Shown here: in pieces, positions 1 to 8,077 of the stretch
Position numbering within the stretch: position 1 is the first letter of the stretch
Layout of the letters: every line of letters begins with the position of its first letter
Assembly: GCF_003583925.1 (NCBI RefSeq)
Contig: NZ_QYCN01000009.1
Coordinates: 86,164 to 150,163, forward strand
DNA length: 64,000 nt
Direction of reading: 5' to 3'
From: Hymenobacter rubripertinctus
GTDB lineage: Bacteria > Bacteroidota > Bacteroidia > Cytophagales > Hymenobacteraceae
Program-made: the position numbers and the translations under genes
Notes under the pieces: model-generated
Told to the model about the DNA's origin: nothing
The model's input: the letters and a program-made list of their open reading frames with translations, nothing else
Databases searched by the model: none

Positions 1-1
1 C

Positions 2-445
2 AGCTTAGCCGAGTTGCAGCAGCACGAAGGCCAGGAACTGGGCATCACCGCCTGGCACACCATCACCCAGGAGCAGATCAACCAGTTCGCGGCCGCCACC
101 CTCGACTTCCAGTGGATTCACACCGACCCGGCGCGGGCTACGGCCGAGTCGCCGTTCGGGGGCACTATTGCCCACGGCTACCTCACGCTCTCGTTGCTGC
201 CCTATTTCTGGCATCAGCTGGTGCAGGTAGAGAACCTGAAAATGCAGGTGAATTACGAAATCAGCGACTTTCGCTTCAACCAGCCCGTGCTCGTGAACAC
301 GCCCGTGCGCCTGCACGCCACGCTGCTGGCCGTGAAGGATCTGCGCGGCATTGCCAAGGCCAACATCGGCGTGAAAATGGAAATCGAAGGCAACAAGAAG
401 CCCGCCTACACCGGCGTCATTACGTTCCTGTACCACTTTTTGTAG
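2..445 (+). CDS. MaoC-like (hot-dog fold) dehydratase, 5' partial
   Basis: The reading frame is open from the window edge; the usual MaoC opening (SLAELQ, then the EGQELG box) is readable before the TTG at position 14, so the true start lies outside. The protein carries the R-hydratase pattern: ITQEQINQFAAATLDFQWIHTDPARA, with catalytic Asp and His near the middle, followed by GGTIAHGYLTLSLLP. Family members hydrate enoyl-CoA or related thioesters in fatty-acid or polyhydroxyalkanoate metabolism in the cytoplasm; the substrate here cannot be told from sequence. Only a few N-terminal residues appear to be missing. It ends with TAG and is followed by a long non-coding stretch with repeats. Confidence 0.85.
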   Translation, partial: SLAELQQHEGQELGITAWHTITQEQINQFAAATLDFQWIHTDPARATAESPFGGTIAHGYLTLSLLPYFWHQLVQVENLKMQVNYEISDFRFNQPVLVNTPVRLHATLLAVKDLRGIAKANIGVKMEIEGNKKPAYTGVITFLYHFL

Positions 446-465
446 ATCGGAAACTGTAGAAAAAA

Positions 466-500
466 GTGTCATCCTGACGAAGGAAGGATCTTTCCACGCC
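466..500. repeat. Half copy of intergenic repeat family A
   Basis: The stretch beginning GTCATCCTGACGAAGGAAGG matches the left arm of the family A hairpins found at 5913, 9352, 18997 and 45541, but no right arm follows. It looks like a decayed or truncated copy. Confidence 0.5.
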
Positions 501-556
501 GGAACGATAAGCGTAACAAACCCAGGTTGCGAACTATTTTCCGCAGTAGTTTTCCG

Positions 557-633
557 TTTTGCGCGGCTTCCGATGAGGTAGGTTATTTTTTTATCGTAGA
601 AAAATAACCTACCTCATCGGAAGCCGCGCAAAA
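557..633. repeat. Perfect 34-bp inverted repeat with 9-nt loop
   Basis: Positions 557-590 and 600-633 are exact reverse complements (core GGCTTCCGATGAGGTAGG), separated by a 9-nt loop at 591-599. The hairpin is far longer than a typical intrinsic terminator. It stands between the MaoC gene and the sigma factor gene, both on the plus strand. It may terminate MaoC transcription, or be a small non-autonomous repeat element. Confidence 0.8.
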
Positions 634-811
634 TTGCTGAAGAAGCTGTTGAACACGTGCCTTGAATCGATCTGACTATCCTGCGGAGCGCAGCGCAGCA
701 GATCCGAAGCCTCTGCCTTGCAGTCCGCAACGTCGATTCTCTAAGGCTGGCCCAGGAAATTTCCCGCCCTCAGTAAAGTATCTTCCGGGGCTTTGCGTCT
801 GTTGGTGCAGA

Positions 812-1420
812 ATGGAAACTCTTGTTCTCTCACTCGACGATGCTGCGCGGATGACGGCCGGCCACCAGGACCTGCAAATTCAGGAAGCCGTCCGCACCCA
901 GCGCAAGCGTCTGCTGGCCTTTATCCGGCGCCGCATCCCCAATGAGGAGGAGGCCGAAGATGTGCTCCAGGACGTGTTTGCCGAGCTGGTAGAAAGCTAC
1001 CGGCTGCTGAAACCCGTGGAGCAGGCCGCCGCCTGGCTTTTCCGGGTGGCGCGCAACAAAATTACGGACCTCTACCGCCGCAAGAAGCCCGTTTCCCTGG
1101 AGAACGAGCTGGCTGGCTACGCTGCCGACGGCGACGAAAATACCCTGCTGCTGGCCGACCTGCTGCCCGCCCCCGACGACGCCCCCGAAAACCGGCTGCT
1201 ACGCGAAACGCTCATGGAGGCCCTCACCGAGGCTCTGGCTGAGCTACCCGCGGCCCAGCGCCAGGTATTCATCTGGCACGAGCTGGAAGACAAAACCTTC
1301 CGCGAAATGGCCGAAGAAACCGGCGTCCCGCTCAAAACCCTGATTTCGCGCAAGCACTACGCCGTCCTGCACCTGCGCAAGCGTCTGCGCACGCTCTACA
1401 CCGAGCTGTTTACGGATTAA
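812..1420 (+). CDS. ECF-type RNA polymerase sigma factor
   Basis: This is a 202-residue sigma-70 family protein of the extracytoplasmic-function group. Region 2 is visible as RIPNEEEAEDVLQDVFAELVE followed by the AAWLFRVARNKITDLYRRKK segment. Region 4 is visible as LAELPAAQRQVF and the helix-turn-helix around FREMAEETGVPLKTLISRKH. I chose the ATG at 812 because the upstream extension to 662 reads like translated non-coding sequence; an ATG at 851 is also possible. No anti-sigma gene is adjacent; the next gene is a small membrane protein that could be co-transcribed. Its regulon cannot be read from the window. Confidence 0.85.
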   Translation: METLVLSLDDAARMTAGHQDLQIQEAVRTQRKRLLAFIRRRIPNEEEAEDVLQDVFAELVESYRLLKPVEQAAAWLFRVARNKITDLYRRKKPVSLENELAGYAADGDENTLLLADLLPAPDDAPENRLLRETLMEALTEALAELPAAQRQVFIWHELEDKTFREMAEETGVPLKTLISRKHYAVLHLRKRLRTLYTELFTD

Positions 1421-1423
1421 GTT

Positions 1424-1519
1424 GTTCGTTGCTGGTTGTCAGTTGTCAGTTGGCTACTAACTGGTGACGAGGCTACCAGCCATTTACCGACAACTACTAA
1501 CTATTAACCGACAACTGCA
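1424..1519. repeat. Intergenic hairpin repeat, family B (copy 1)
   Basis: The left arm repeats GTTGTCAGTTG-like units, and the right arm carries ACAACT units in the opposite sense, around a central stem of GGTGACGAGG. Similar copies lie at 3013-3113 and 4814-4901 inside the nuo operon. Confidence 0.65.
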
Positions 1520-1903
1520 ATGAAACCCTCCTTCTGGCTGCTGCGCGGCCTCAAAGTACTGCTCTTCGGAACGCTGTTCGTGGCTCTGGCCGGCTACGTA
1601 ACCATGTGGCTCTGGAACTGGCTGCTGCCCGACCTCTTTCGGCTGCCGCTCATCAGCATCTGGCAGGCACTGGGGCTGCTGGTGCTCTCCCGCCTCCTGT
1701 TCGGGGGCTGGGGCAGCCGGGGGGGGCGCGCCAGGTGGGCCAGGCACCGCCGCCAGTGGAAGGACAAGGTAGAATCCCGCCTGGACTGCCTCTCGCCCGA
1801 GGAAAAGGAGAAGTTCCGCCAGAAGATGGAAGGCGCCTGCACCGGCCCGCCCGCCTGGCTGCGCCGCCGTACCCCGGAACCGGACCAATCGGCTTCGGTA
1901 TAA
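1520..1903 (+). CDS. Small two-helix membrane protein
   Basis: A 127-residue protein that I do not recognise as a named family. Two hydrophobic helices are visible (about residues 10-35 and 42-61), then a basic stretch (GGRARWARHRRQW) and a charged tail with the segment LSPEEKEKFRQKM, likely cytoplasmic. It follows the ECF sigma gene by 99 bp, with a repeat in between, so a link to the sigma factor is possible but not shown. A cytoplasmic tail next to an ECF gene suggests a sigma regulator, yet no anti-sigma motif is visible. A strong hairpin terminator follows. Confidence 0.6.
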   Translation: MKPSFWLLRGLKVLLFGTLFVALAGYVTMWLWNWLLPDLFRLPLISIWQALGLLVLSRLLFGGWGSRGGRARWARHRRQWKDKVESRLDCLSPEEKEKFRQKMEGACTGPPAWLRRRTPEPDQSASV

Positions 1904-1907
1904 CAGT

Positions 1908-1951
1908 AAAGCAACAGCGGCACCTGAGGAATCAGGTGCCGCTGTTGCTTT
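1908..1951. terminator. Bidirectional intrinsic terminator
   Basis: A perfect hairpin with arms AAAGCAACAGCGGCACCTGA and its complement around a GGAA loop is flanked by A and T runs. It sits between the plus-strand membrane protein and the minus-strand DUF2314 gene that ends the nuo transcript. Confidence 0.85.
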
Positions 1952-2483
1952 ATTCAATAACCAGTTTTAGCTGCTGGTCAAATTGTACCCGTTCCTCTTT
2001 GGTCATTCTGCTGCGCATAAGCCGAATGGAATAACCTCCTACCATCTTGCCCTTTCTCGTGTAGTTCCAATCCGTGATAGAGTCTTTGTGAACTGCTACC
2101 TGCTGGCCGAATTTTACTGCAGTAGTAAAGTCAGGCTCATTGTCTATAATTCCGAAAATAGAATCTCCACTAGCTTTCACATCCGTTAACCAGATATGCT
2201 CATTCGTGCCATCTGGAATCGGAAAGGCTGCTTTAACACCAAAATTGTAAGCAATCGTATCACCGCTGGATAGAGCAGCCAAGAACTGGTTTACAGTCTT
2301 GCGGCTTTTGTGCATTGCTTCAGCCATTTCCGGATCATCGGATTTGGCGAAATACATTTGCTTGTCAGCATTCCAGCCGACTGCATCGTCAGTAGGCTGA
2401 CAGTTACTCAAAAGAAAGGCGGCTATCCCGAGAATCACTGCGTGATATCTCGAAGATGGCCGCCTTTCAACTAGGTTCTTCAC
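1950..2483 (-). CDS. DUF2314-like lipoprotein, last gene of the nuo transcript
   Basis: A 177-residue protein with a short N-terminal hydrophobic segment ending in LLSNC, a plausible lipobox. The body resembles DUF2314 (YegJ-like): the segment HIWLTDVKASGDSIFGIIDNEP, then VAVHKDSITDWNY and KGKMVGGYSIRLMRSRM. The function of this family is unknown. The start is a GTG at 2483, only 11 bp after the nuoJ stop, so it is very likely translated from the nuo mRNA; an internal GTG just before ILGIAAFLL is an alternative start. Finding it where nuoK is expected is unusual. Base composition is more AT-rich than nuoJ, which hints at a later addition. Confidence 0.65.
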   Translation of the reverse strand: MKNLVERRPSSRYHAVILGIAAFLLSNCQPTDDAVGWNADKQMYFAKSDDPEMAEAMHKSRKTVNQFLAALSSGDTIAYNFGVKAAFPIPDGTNEHIWLTDVKASGDSIFGIIDNEPDFTTAVKFGQQVAVHKDSITDWNYTRKGKMVGGYSIRLMRSRMTKEERVQFDQQLKLVIE

Positions 2484-2494
2484 CTAAACTTCCG

Positions 2495-3007
2495 CTAGAA
2501 GTTCCGTTCGCCGGCTTCGCGCTTGCCGAGCATTACGGCACCTACCATCGCCACCAGAAACAGCACCGAGGCCAGCTCGAAGGGCAGCAGGAAATCGGTG
2601 TAGAGCTTCATGCCGAGCTGGTCGACCATGCCGATCTGGGAGTTGAAGACCGTGCCGGCCGGTACGCCAGTCGGCTGCACATCCTTGAGGGCGGCCACCA
2701 GGATGAGCAGCAGGGAACCCCCGGCCACGGCGGCGGCTACTTTGGCCAGGGCCGGTTTGTGCGGCTCCGTGTCCACGTTCAGGTTCAGGAACATAATCAC
2801 GAACAGGAACAGCACCATGATGGCCCCCGCATACACGATGATGTTCACGGCCGCCAGAAACTGCGCGTTCAGCAACAGGTAGTGCCCCGAGAGCGAGAAG
2901 AACGTCAGAATCAGGAACAGCACGCTGTGCACCGGGTTCTTGGCGAACACCACGCCCAGCGCGCTCAGCAGCGCCACGAACGAAAGGAAGAGAAAGAGAG
3001 GATGCAT
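2495..3007 (-). CDS. nuoJ: NADH-quinone oxidoreductase subunit J
   Basis: A 170-residue membrane protein of complex I with about five hydrophobic helices. The family signature is clear: NPVHSVLFLILTF near residue 24, the YAGAIMVLFLFVIMFLNL segment near residue 60, and a final helix ending MVGAVMLGKRE. It belongs to the proton-translocating arm and packs against NuoK and NuoH. In most bacteria nuoK follows with little spacing; here a DUF2314 lipoprotein does. The spacer to nuoI upstream is filled by repeat family B. Confidence 0.95.
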   Translation of the reverse strand: MHPLFLFLSFVALLSALGVVFAKNPVHSVLFLILTFFSLSGHYLLLNAQFLAAVNIIVYAGAIMVLFLFVIMFLNLNVDTEPHKPALAKVAAAVAGGSLLLILVAALKDVQPTGVPAGTVFNSQIGMVDQLGMKLYTDFLLPFELASVLFLVAMVGAVMLGKREAGERNF

Positions 3008-3012
3008 GAAGA

Positions 3013-3113
3013 GAAGTTGTCAGTTGTTGGTTGTCAGTTGTTGGTGACGTGCTAGCAGCCAGCAGTAGCCCAAATGAGCCGACAACTGACAACTAAAAAC
3101 GAACAACTACACA
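3013..3113. repeat. Intergenic hairpin repeat, family B (copy 2)
   Basis: It fills the spacer between nuoI and nuoJ. Left arm AGTTGTCAGTTGTTGGTTGT, right arm with ACAACTGACAACT, central GCTAGCAGCCAGCAGTAGC. Its 3' edge reaches into the last codons of nuoI. Confidence 0.7.
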
Positions 3114-3670
3114 ATGCGCGCGCGCAGCGTATCGGCCTGCTCGGGCGTGAGCTGGATGCCGCGTACACTCCGCTCGTCGGGCGATACGGGCTCCACGAGG
3201 CGGTCTTTGCCGTAGATGAACTCGTCGCGCTCGTAACGGGGCGGGGCCATTTTGTCGGCCTGCAGGTAGATGGCCGCTTTGGGGCAGGCTTCCTCGCAGA
3301 GGCCGCAGAAAATGCACCGCAGCATGTTGATTTCGTAGCTGATGGCGTACTTCTCCTCGCGGTAGAGGCCTTCCTCGCCTTTTTTTCGCTCCCCGGCCAC
3401 CATCGTAATGGCTTCGGCGGGGCACGATACGGCGCACAGGCCGCAGGCGGTGCACCGCTCCCGGCCCTGCTCGTCGCGCTTGAGCACGTGCAGGCCCCGG
3501 AAGAAGGCCGAAAACGGCCGCACTTCCTCGGGGTAGCGCACGGTAGCTTTCTTCATGAAGAAGTGGCGCATCGTGATGCTCAGACCCTGGAAGATGGCCG
3601 GCAGGTAGGCCCGCTCAGCCAGCGTCATGGGCTTCTTTTCTAATACCTTGGCTCGGTTGGTGAGTTGCAT
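3107..3670 (-). CDS. nuoI: NADH-quinone oxidoreductase subunit I
   Basis: An 187-residue ferredoxin-like subunit carrying two 4Fe-4S clusters. The two CxxCxxCxxxCP motifs are at residues 73-84 (CTACGLCAVSCP) and 119-130 (CIFCGLCEEACP). These clusters pass electrons from the NuoG/NuoC-D region toward quinone. It lies 60 bp downstream of nuoH. The N-terminal TMRHFF segment is the usual amphipathic membrane-contact region. Length and motif spacing are normal. Confidence 0.96.
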   Translation of the reverse strand: MQLTNRAKVLEKKPMTLAERAYLPAIFQGLSITMRHFFMKKATVRYPEEVRPFSAFFRGLHVLKRDEQGRERCTACGLCAVSCPAEAITMVAGERKKGEEGLYREEKYAISYEINMLRCIFCGLCEEACPKAAIYLQADKMAPPRYERDEFIYGKDRLVEPVSPDERSVRGIQLTPEQADTLRARIV

Positions 3671-3730
3671 ACTATGGGTCCTTCTGCTGGTATGAGCGGG
3701 CTCAGGCCGGCAAAGTGAGGGAGTTATTAC

Positions 3731-4810
3731 TTAAATCACCCCAAACAGGATGAGGGCGCCGGTGAGCACGATGTTGAAAACGGCCAGCGGGATGAGAATG
3801 GTCCAGCCCAGGCGCATAAGCTGGTCGTAGCGGAAGCGCGGCAAAGTCCAGCGAATCCACATGAAGAAAAAGATGAAGGCGAAAATCTTCAGGAACAGGC
3901 CTACGGTGCCCAGCAGCGTAATCAGGTTCTGGGCCGAATTCAGCTCCCAGCTCTGGCTGTTGATGAACCAGTCGCGCAACTCGTACTGGAAGGGGAAGTT
4001 GAAGCCGCCGAAGTACAGCACGCTCATCACGGCCGACACCACGAAGATGTTCACGTACTCCGAAAACAGGTACAAGCCCAGCTTCATCGATGAATATTCG
4101 GTGTGGTAGCCGCCTACCAGTTCGGTTTCGCACTCGGGCAAGTCGAAGGGCGTGCGGTTGGTTTCGGCGAAAGCGCAAACCAGGAAAATAAGGAAGCCGA
4201 TTGGCTGTTTCACGATATTCCACATCTGCCACTCGCCGGCCACCGACTGTTGCAGCGTAATTTCGCGCAAACTCAGCGTGCCCGAAATCATGAGCACCGC
4301 AATCAGCGACATGCCCATGGCCAGCTCGTAGCTGATGTTTTGCGAAGCGGCCCGGATAGCACCGAGCAACGAGAACTTATTGTTGGAAGCCCAGCCGCCA
4401 ATCATCACCCCATAAACGCCCAGCGACACGACGCCAAAAATCCAGAGCATCCCGATGTTCACTTCAATTCCCTGGAGGAAAAAGGCGTTGTTGCCGAAGC
4501 TCATCGTGTTGCCGAACGGAATCACGGCCGACGACATCAAGGCCGTAATCATCGCCAGGCAAGGACCCACCACGAACAGCACCTTGTTGGCACCACCGGG
4601 GAAGAATTCTTCCTTCGTGAACATCTTCACAGCGTCGGCCAATGGCTGGAGCAGGCCATAAGGGCCGGCCCGGTCAGGCCCCACGCGGTCTTGCAGAAAC
4701 GCGGCAATTACGCGCTCAGCGTAGGTGCAATAGGTCGCAATCAGCAGCGAAAGCGCGAAAACGACGAAGATGACGATGGATTGCCAGCCGAGGGCGGGTA
4801 GTTCAAGCAT
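3731..4810 (-). CDS. nuoH: NADH-quinone oxidoreductase subunit H
   Basis: A 359-residue integral membrane subunit with about eight hydrophobic helices. Family signatures are visible: ERVIAAFLQDRVGPDRAGPYGLLQPLADAVKMFTKEEFFP near residue 32, SLLGAIRAASQNISYELAMG, and FAETNRTPFDLPECETELVGG YHTEYSS near residue 215. NuoH forms the quinone-chamber roof and connects the peripheral arm to the proton pumps. It lies between the short nuoG and nuoI. Confidence 0.96.
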   Translation of the reverse strand: MLELPALGWQSIVIFVVFALSLLIATYCTYAERVIAAFLQDRVGPDRAGPYGLLQPLADAVKMFTKEEFFPGGANKVLFVVGPCLAMITALMSSAVIPFGNTMSFGNNAFFLQGIEVNIGMLWIFGVVSLGVYGVMIGGWASNNKFSLLGAIRAASQNISYELAMGMSLIAVLMISGTLSLREITLQQSVAGEWQMWNIVKQPIGFLIFLVCAFAETNRTPFDLPECETELVGGYHTEYSSMKLGLYLFSEYVNIFVVSAVMSVLYFGGFNFPFQYELRDWFINSQSWELNSAQNLITLLGTVGLFLKIFAFIFFFMWIRWTLPRFRYDQLMRLGWTILIPLAVFNIVLTGALILFGVI

Positions 4811-4813
4811 GTG

Positions 4814-4901
4814 GGGTAGTTGTCAGTTGCTGGTTGTCAGTTGTTAGTGTAGGTTGGTCTTTCAAATGACTAACAACCGACAACTAATAGCCAACAACTA
4901 A
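4814..4901. repeat. Intergenic hairpin repeat, family B (copy 3)
   Basis: It fills the spacer between nuoG and nuoH. Left arm TAGTTGTCAGTTGCTGGTTG, right arm ACTAACAACCGACAACTAAT, then AGCCAACAACTA. Confidence 0.7.
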
Positions 4902-5902
4902 TTACCTAGTTTCAGCGGCGGATTCTGTTCCAGTTCGCGCTGGGTGCTGGCGGGCAGGTCGTCGATGACGGACTGGTTCAGCACGGGCAGTTCGTAGTGG
5001 TTGGCCGAAATTACGGAAGAACGGTCGATGTGGGCCGGTCCTTCGATGGTCCAGTCGCTGGTTTCCTTCTTTTCGAAGCGGCACTCGTTGCAAATCCACT
5101 CCTTCACCTCGCCATACTGGTCCTTGCGGGCGGTGGTGCGCAATACCTCGTTGCCCTTGTACCAAAGCACCACGTTGCCCGCGCACTTGGGGCAGTCGCG
5201 GTGGGCATTCACGGGCTTCGTAAACCACACCCGCGACTTAAAGCGCCAGGTTTTATCGGTCAGCGCGCCCACCGGGCACACGTCAATCACGTTGCCCGAG
5301 AAGTCGTTATCGATGATGTTCTCGATGTAGGTGCCGATTTCGGCGGCGTCGCCGCGGCCCAGCACACCGTGTACCCGGTCGCCCTTGGCAATCTGGTCGG
5401 CGGTGTACACGCAGCGGTAGCACAGGATGCAGCGCGTCATGTGCAGTTGAATCAGCGGGCCGATGTCGATTTTTTCGAACGTGCGGCGCTCCTCCTGGTA
5501 GCGGGTCGTACTCACGCCGTGCTCGAAGGCGAAGTTCTGCAAGTCGCACTCGCCGGCCTGGTCGCAGACCGGGCAGTCGAGCGGGTGGTTGATGAGCAGC
5601 ATCTCCACAATACCCTTGCGGACGTCGAGCACACTGTCGTTGATGGTGTTTTCCACCACCATGCCGTCCTGCACCGTCGTGATGCACGAGGCCACCAGCT
5701 TGGGCATGGGGCGCGGGTCTTTGGTCGAGCCAGCCGCCACTTTTACGAGGCAGGCGCGGCACTTGCCGCCCGAGCCTTTCAGGGGCGTGTAGTAGCACAT
5801 GGCCGGGGGCACGATGGGGCCGCCAATCAGGCGGGCCGCGTTCAGGATGGTTGTGCCATCGGGAACTTCAATTTCGATGCCGTCGAAGGTTATTTTAGCC
5901 AT
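4898..5902 (-). CDS. nuoG: Short NuoG: 2Fe-2S/4Fe-4S subunit without molybdopterin domain
   Basis: 334 residues against about 900 in E. coli NuoG. The N-terminal 2Fe-2S cysteines are C36, C48, C51 and C73; the N5 cluster ligands are H106, C110, C113 and C119; the 4Fe-4S set is C158, C161, C164 and C209; a further set C237, C240, C271 and C274 resembles the start of the molybdopterin Fe4S4 domain. The protein then stops. Short NuoG proteins are known in Bacteroidota, so this is probably normal rather than a truncation. It carries electrons between NuoE/F and NuoI. Confidence 0.92.
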   Translation of the reverse strand: MAKITFDGIEIEVPDGTTILNAARLIGGPIVPPAMCYYTPLKGSGGKCRACLVKVAAGSTKDPRPMPKLVASCITTVQDGMVVENTINDSVLDVRKGIVEMLLINHPLDCPVCDQAGECDLQNFAFEHGVSTTRYQEERRTFEKIDIGPLIQLHMTRCILCYRCVYTADQIAKGDRVHGVLGRGDAAEIGTYIENIIDNDFSGNVIDVCPVGALTDKTWRFKSRVWFTKPVNAHRDCPKCAGNVVLWYKGNEVLRTTARKDQYGEVKEWICNECRFEKKETSDWTIEGPAHIDRSSVISANHYELPVLNQSVIDDLPASTQRELEQNPPLKLGN

Positions 5903-5912
5903 TTGATTCTCT

Positions 5913-6016
5913 TGTCATCCTGAGCAGAGCGAAGGATCTTATCACGTCCGCGCTCCGATATGTACTAATCCTGAAGAACGCGGCGGTGATAAGATGCTTC
6001 GTTCCTCAGCATGACA
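5913..6016. repeat. Intergenic hairpin repeat, family A (nuoF/nuoG spacer)
   Basis: Left arm TGTCATCCTGAGCAGAGCGA, then AGGATCTTATCACG; right arm GTGATAAGATGCTTC then CTCAGCATGACA. Left and right arms are imperfect complements around a GC-rich centre. Confidence 0.75.
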
Positions 6017-6023
6017 GGTAAAT

Positions 6024-7364
6024 TTAAACTGTTACCAGCGTCCCCGGGTACACCGCGCCGGGCTGGGCGGCGGCCTTGGCGTGGGTTACGTGCCACTCGA
6101 ACTCGTCGCGGAAGTGGCGCACGGCGGCGGCTACGGGCCAGGCGGCGGCTTCGCCGAGGGGGCAGATGGTGTTGCCCTCAATCTGTTTGGCTACGCTTAC
6201 CAGCAGGTCGATGTCCTCCATGCGGCCGTGGCCGTGTTCGAGGCGGTGGAGCACCTTTTCCATCCAGCCCGTACCCTCACGGCAGGGCGAGCATTGCCCG
6301 CAGCTTTCGTGGTGGTAGAAGCGCGAGAAGTTCCAGGTGTTGCGCACGATGCAGGTTGTTTCATCCATGGCAATGAAGCCACCCGAGCCGAGCATAGTGC
6401 CCGTTACAAAGCCCCCGTCGCTCAGCGACTCGTAAGTCATCAGGCGGTTTGCGCCGGCCGCGGTTTTCAGGATGAGCTCCTTGGGCAGAATCGGCACGGA
6501 CGAGCCGCCGGCCACGACGGCCTTCAACTCGCGGCCCTTCCAGATGCCGCCGCAATACTCATCGGAGTAGATGAATTCCTCGACGGGCAGGCCCAGCTCG
6601 ATTTCGTAGATGCCAGGGTTGTTGAGGTGGCCACAGGCCGAAATCAGCTTGGTGCCGGTGCTTTTGCCAACCCCGATTTTAGCGTACTCGTCGCCGCCCT
6701 CATTCACAATCACCGGCACGGCGGCAATGGATTCCACGTTGTTGACTACCGTGGGGCGAGCCCACAGGCCCTGCACGGCCGGGAAAGGCGGCTTGTTGCG
6801 CGGGTTGCCCCGCTTGCCCTCCAGGCTTTCGAGCAGCGCCGTTTCCTCGCCGCAGATGTACGCGCCGCCACCGGGGTGCACATACAGGTCGAGGTCGTAA
6901 CCCGAACCCAGGATGTTCTTGCCCAGCAAACCGGCCGCGTAGGCTTCAGCAATGGCTTTTTCGAGGATGCGCAGCACGTACAACAACTCGCCGCGGATGT
7001 AGATGTACGAGGTGTTCGCGCCCAGCGCGTACGAACCCGTAATCATGCCCTCAATCAGCAGGTGGGGCAGTTTGGCCATCAGCTGCCGGTCCTTGAAAGT
7101 GCCCGGCTCCGATTCGTCGGCGTTGCAGACCAGGTGGCGCGGCACGCCCTCGGGCTTGGCCAGGAAGCTCCACTTAAGGCCCGTTGGGAAGCCCGCGCCG
7201 CCGCGGCCCCGCAGGCCCGACTTCTTGACCTCCTCCACCACTTCCTCGGGCGTCATGGTCTTGAGGGCCTTCTCCACCGAGCGGTAGCCGCCGTGTTTGC
7301 GGTACACGTCCAGGGTATCGATGCCTTCAACGTTGATATGTTCGGTCAGCAGTTTGCGTCCCAT
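6024..7364 (-). CDS. nuoF: NADH-quinone oxidoreductase subunit F
   Basis: A 446-residue subunit that binds NADH and FMN and holds the N3 4Fe-4S cluster. The NADH-binding segment GLRGRGGAGFPTGLKWSF is near residue 50. The FMN-site stretch CNADESEPGTFKDR is near residue 80, and the GGGAYICGEETALLES motif near residue 170. The cluster ligands are in SCGQCSPCREGTGWM near residue 350 and a later Cys in GNTICPLGEAA. It is followed by the short nuoG after a family A repeat. Confidence 0.97.
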   Translation of the reverse strand: MGRKLLTEHINVEGIDTLDVYRKHGGYRSVEKALKTMTPEEVVEEVKKSGLRGRGGAGFPTGLKWSFLAKPEGVPRHLVCNADESEPGTFKDRQLMAKLPHLLIEGMITGSYALGANTSYIYIRGELLYVLRILEKAIAEAYAAGLLGKNILGSGYDLDLYVHPGGGAYICGEETALLESLEGKRGNPRNKPPFPAVQGLWARPTVVNNVESIAAVPVIVNEGGDEYAKIGVGKSTGTKLISACGHLNNPGIYEIELGLPVEEFIYSDEYCGGIWKGRELKAVVAGGSSVPILPKELILKTAAGANRLMTYESLSDGGFVTGTMLGSGGFIAMDETTCIVRNTWNFSRFYHHESCGQCSPCREGTGWMEKVLHRLEHGHGRMEDIDLLVSVAKQIEGNTICPLGEAAAWPVAAAVRHFRDEFEWHVTHAKAAAQPGAVYPGTLVTV

Positions 7365-7370
7365 CTTTTT

Positions 7371-7492
7371 CTAAGCTGTTAGCTGCTAGCTTTTAGCTGT
7401 TAGCTAGGTATGTAGGCAATCAGAAATTCTCTGATGAACAATGTTCTCTTTCAAATCGGCTAACAGCTAACAGCTAATAGCCAACAGCTCAA
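7371..7492. repeat. Intergenic hairpin repeat, family C (nuoE/nuoF spacer)
   Basis: The left arm repeats TTAGCTG-type units (AGCTGTTAGCTGCTAGC) and the right arm CAGCTAA-type units (GGCTAACAGCTAACAGCTAA), with an AT-richer centre. Confidence 0.7.
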
Positions 7493-8058
7493 TTCCGCGC
7501 TACCGCGTTCGGGAGGCCGTTTTCTTCCCAGGGCAGGGCGGGGCGATGCACCTGATTGCGCAGTTCGGCCAGCATGGCGTCCACGGCTGCGGGCGTGTCG
7601 AGCTGCTCGTAGTACTGCTCGCGCACCTGCACGATGGGGGCAAAGCCGCAGGCGGCCAGGCACTCCACTTCTTTTAAGGTAAACAGACCATCCTCAGAAG
7701 CCGGGCCGCCTACTTTAGCCCCCGTAATGCGCTCCAGCTGGGCCGTCAGCTCATCGGAACCGCGCAGCATGCAGGGACCCGTGCGGCAAATTTCCAGCAC
7801 ATGCCTGCCGACCGGCTTGAGGTTGAACATGGTGTAGAACGACGACACCTCGTACACCTCAATCGGCTTCACGCCCAGCACGTCGGCCACTAAGTCCTGC
7901 ACTTCGGGACTCACCCAGCCGCCAAATTCGGCCTGGGCAATGTGCAGCACCGGCAGCATGGCCGACTTGCGGCGGTCGTCGGGGTATTGCTTACAGATGC
8001 GCGCAATCTCGGCCTGGGCGGCTTCGGAAAATTGCGGCTTAACGGCAGTCGATTCCAT
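7489..8058 (-). CDS. nuoE: NADH-quinone oxidoreductase subunit E
   Basis: A 189-residue thioredoxin-like 2Fe-2S subunit paired with NuoF. The ligand cysteines are in EICRTGPCMLRG and VECLAACGFAPIVQV. The N-terminal helical part has the family pattern YPDDRRKSAMLPVLHIAQAEFGGWVS. I chose the ATG at 8058 (MESTAVKPQ), which leaves a 19-bp spacer after nuoD; the longer frame to 8100 would overlap nuoD and lacks homology-like sequence. Confidence 0.94.
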   Translation of the reverse strand: MESTAVKPQFSEAAQAEIARICKQYPDDRRKSAMLPVLHIAQAEFGGWVSPEVQDLVADVLGVKPIEVYEVSSFYTMFNLKPVGRHVLEICRTGPCMLRGSDELTAQLERITGAKVGGPASEDGLFTLKEVECLAACGFAPIVQVREQYYEQLDTPAAVDAMLAELRNQVHRPALPWEENGLPNAVARN

Positions 8059-8077
8059 ATCAGTCAATTCAGAAAAA

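Noticed and set aside
4898..5902. nuoG truncated by mutation
   Set aside because: Short NuoG forms that end after the iron-sulfur domains are usual in Bacteroidota; no remnant of the molybdopterin domain follows.
7371..7492. Family C tandem units as a CRISPR array
   Set aside because: The units are 7 bp and run directly into each other without spacers, with an inverted second arm.
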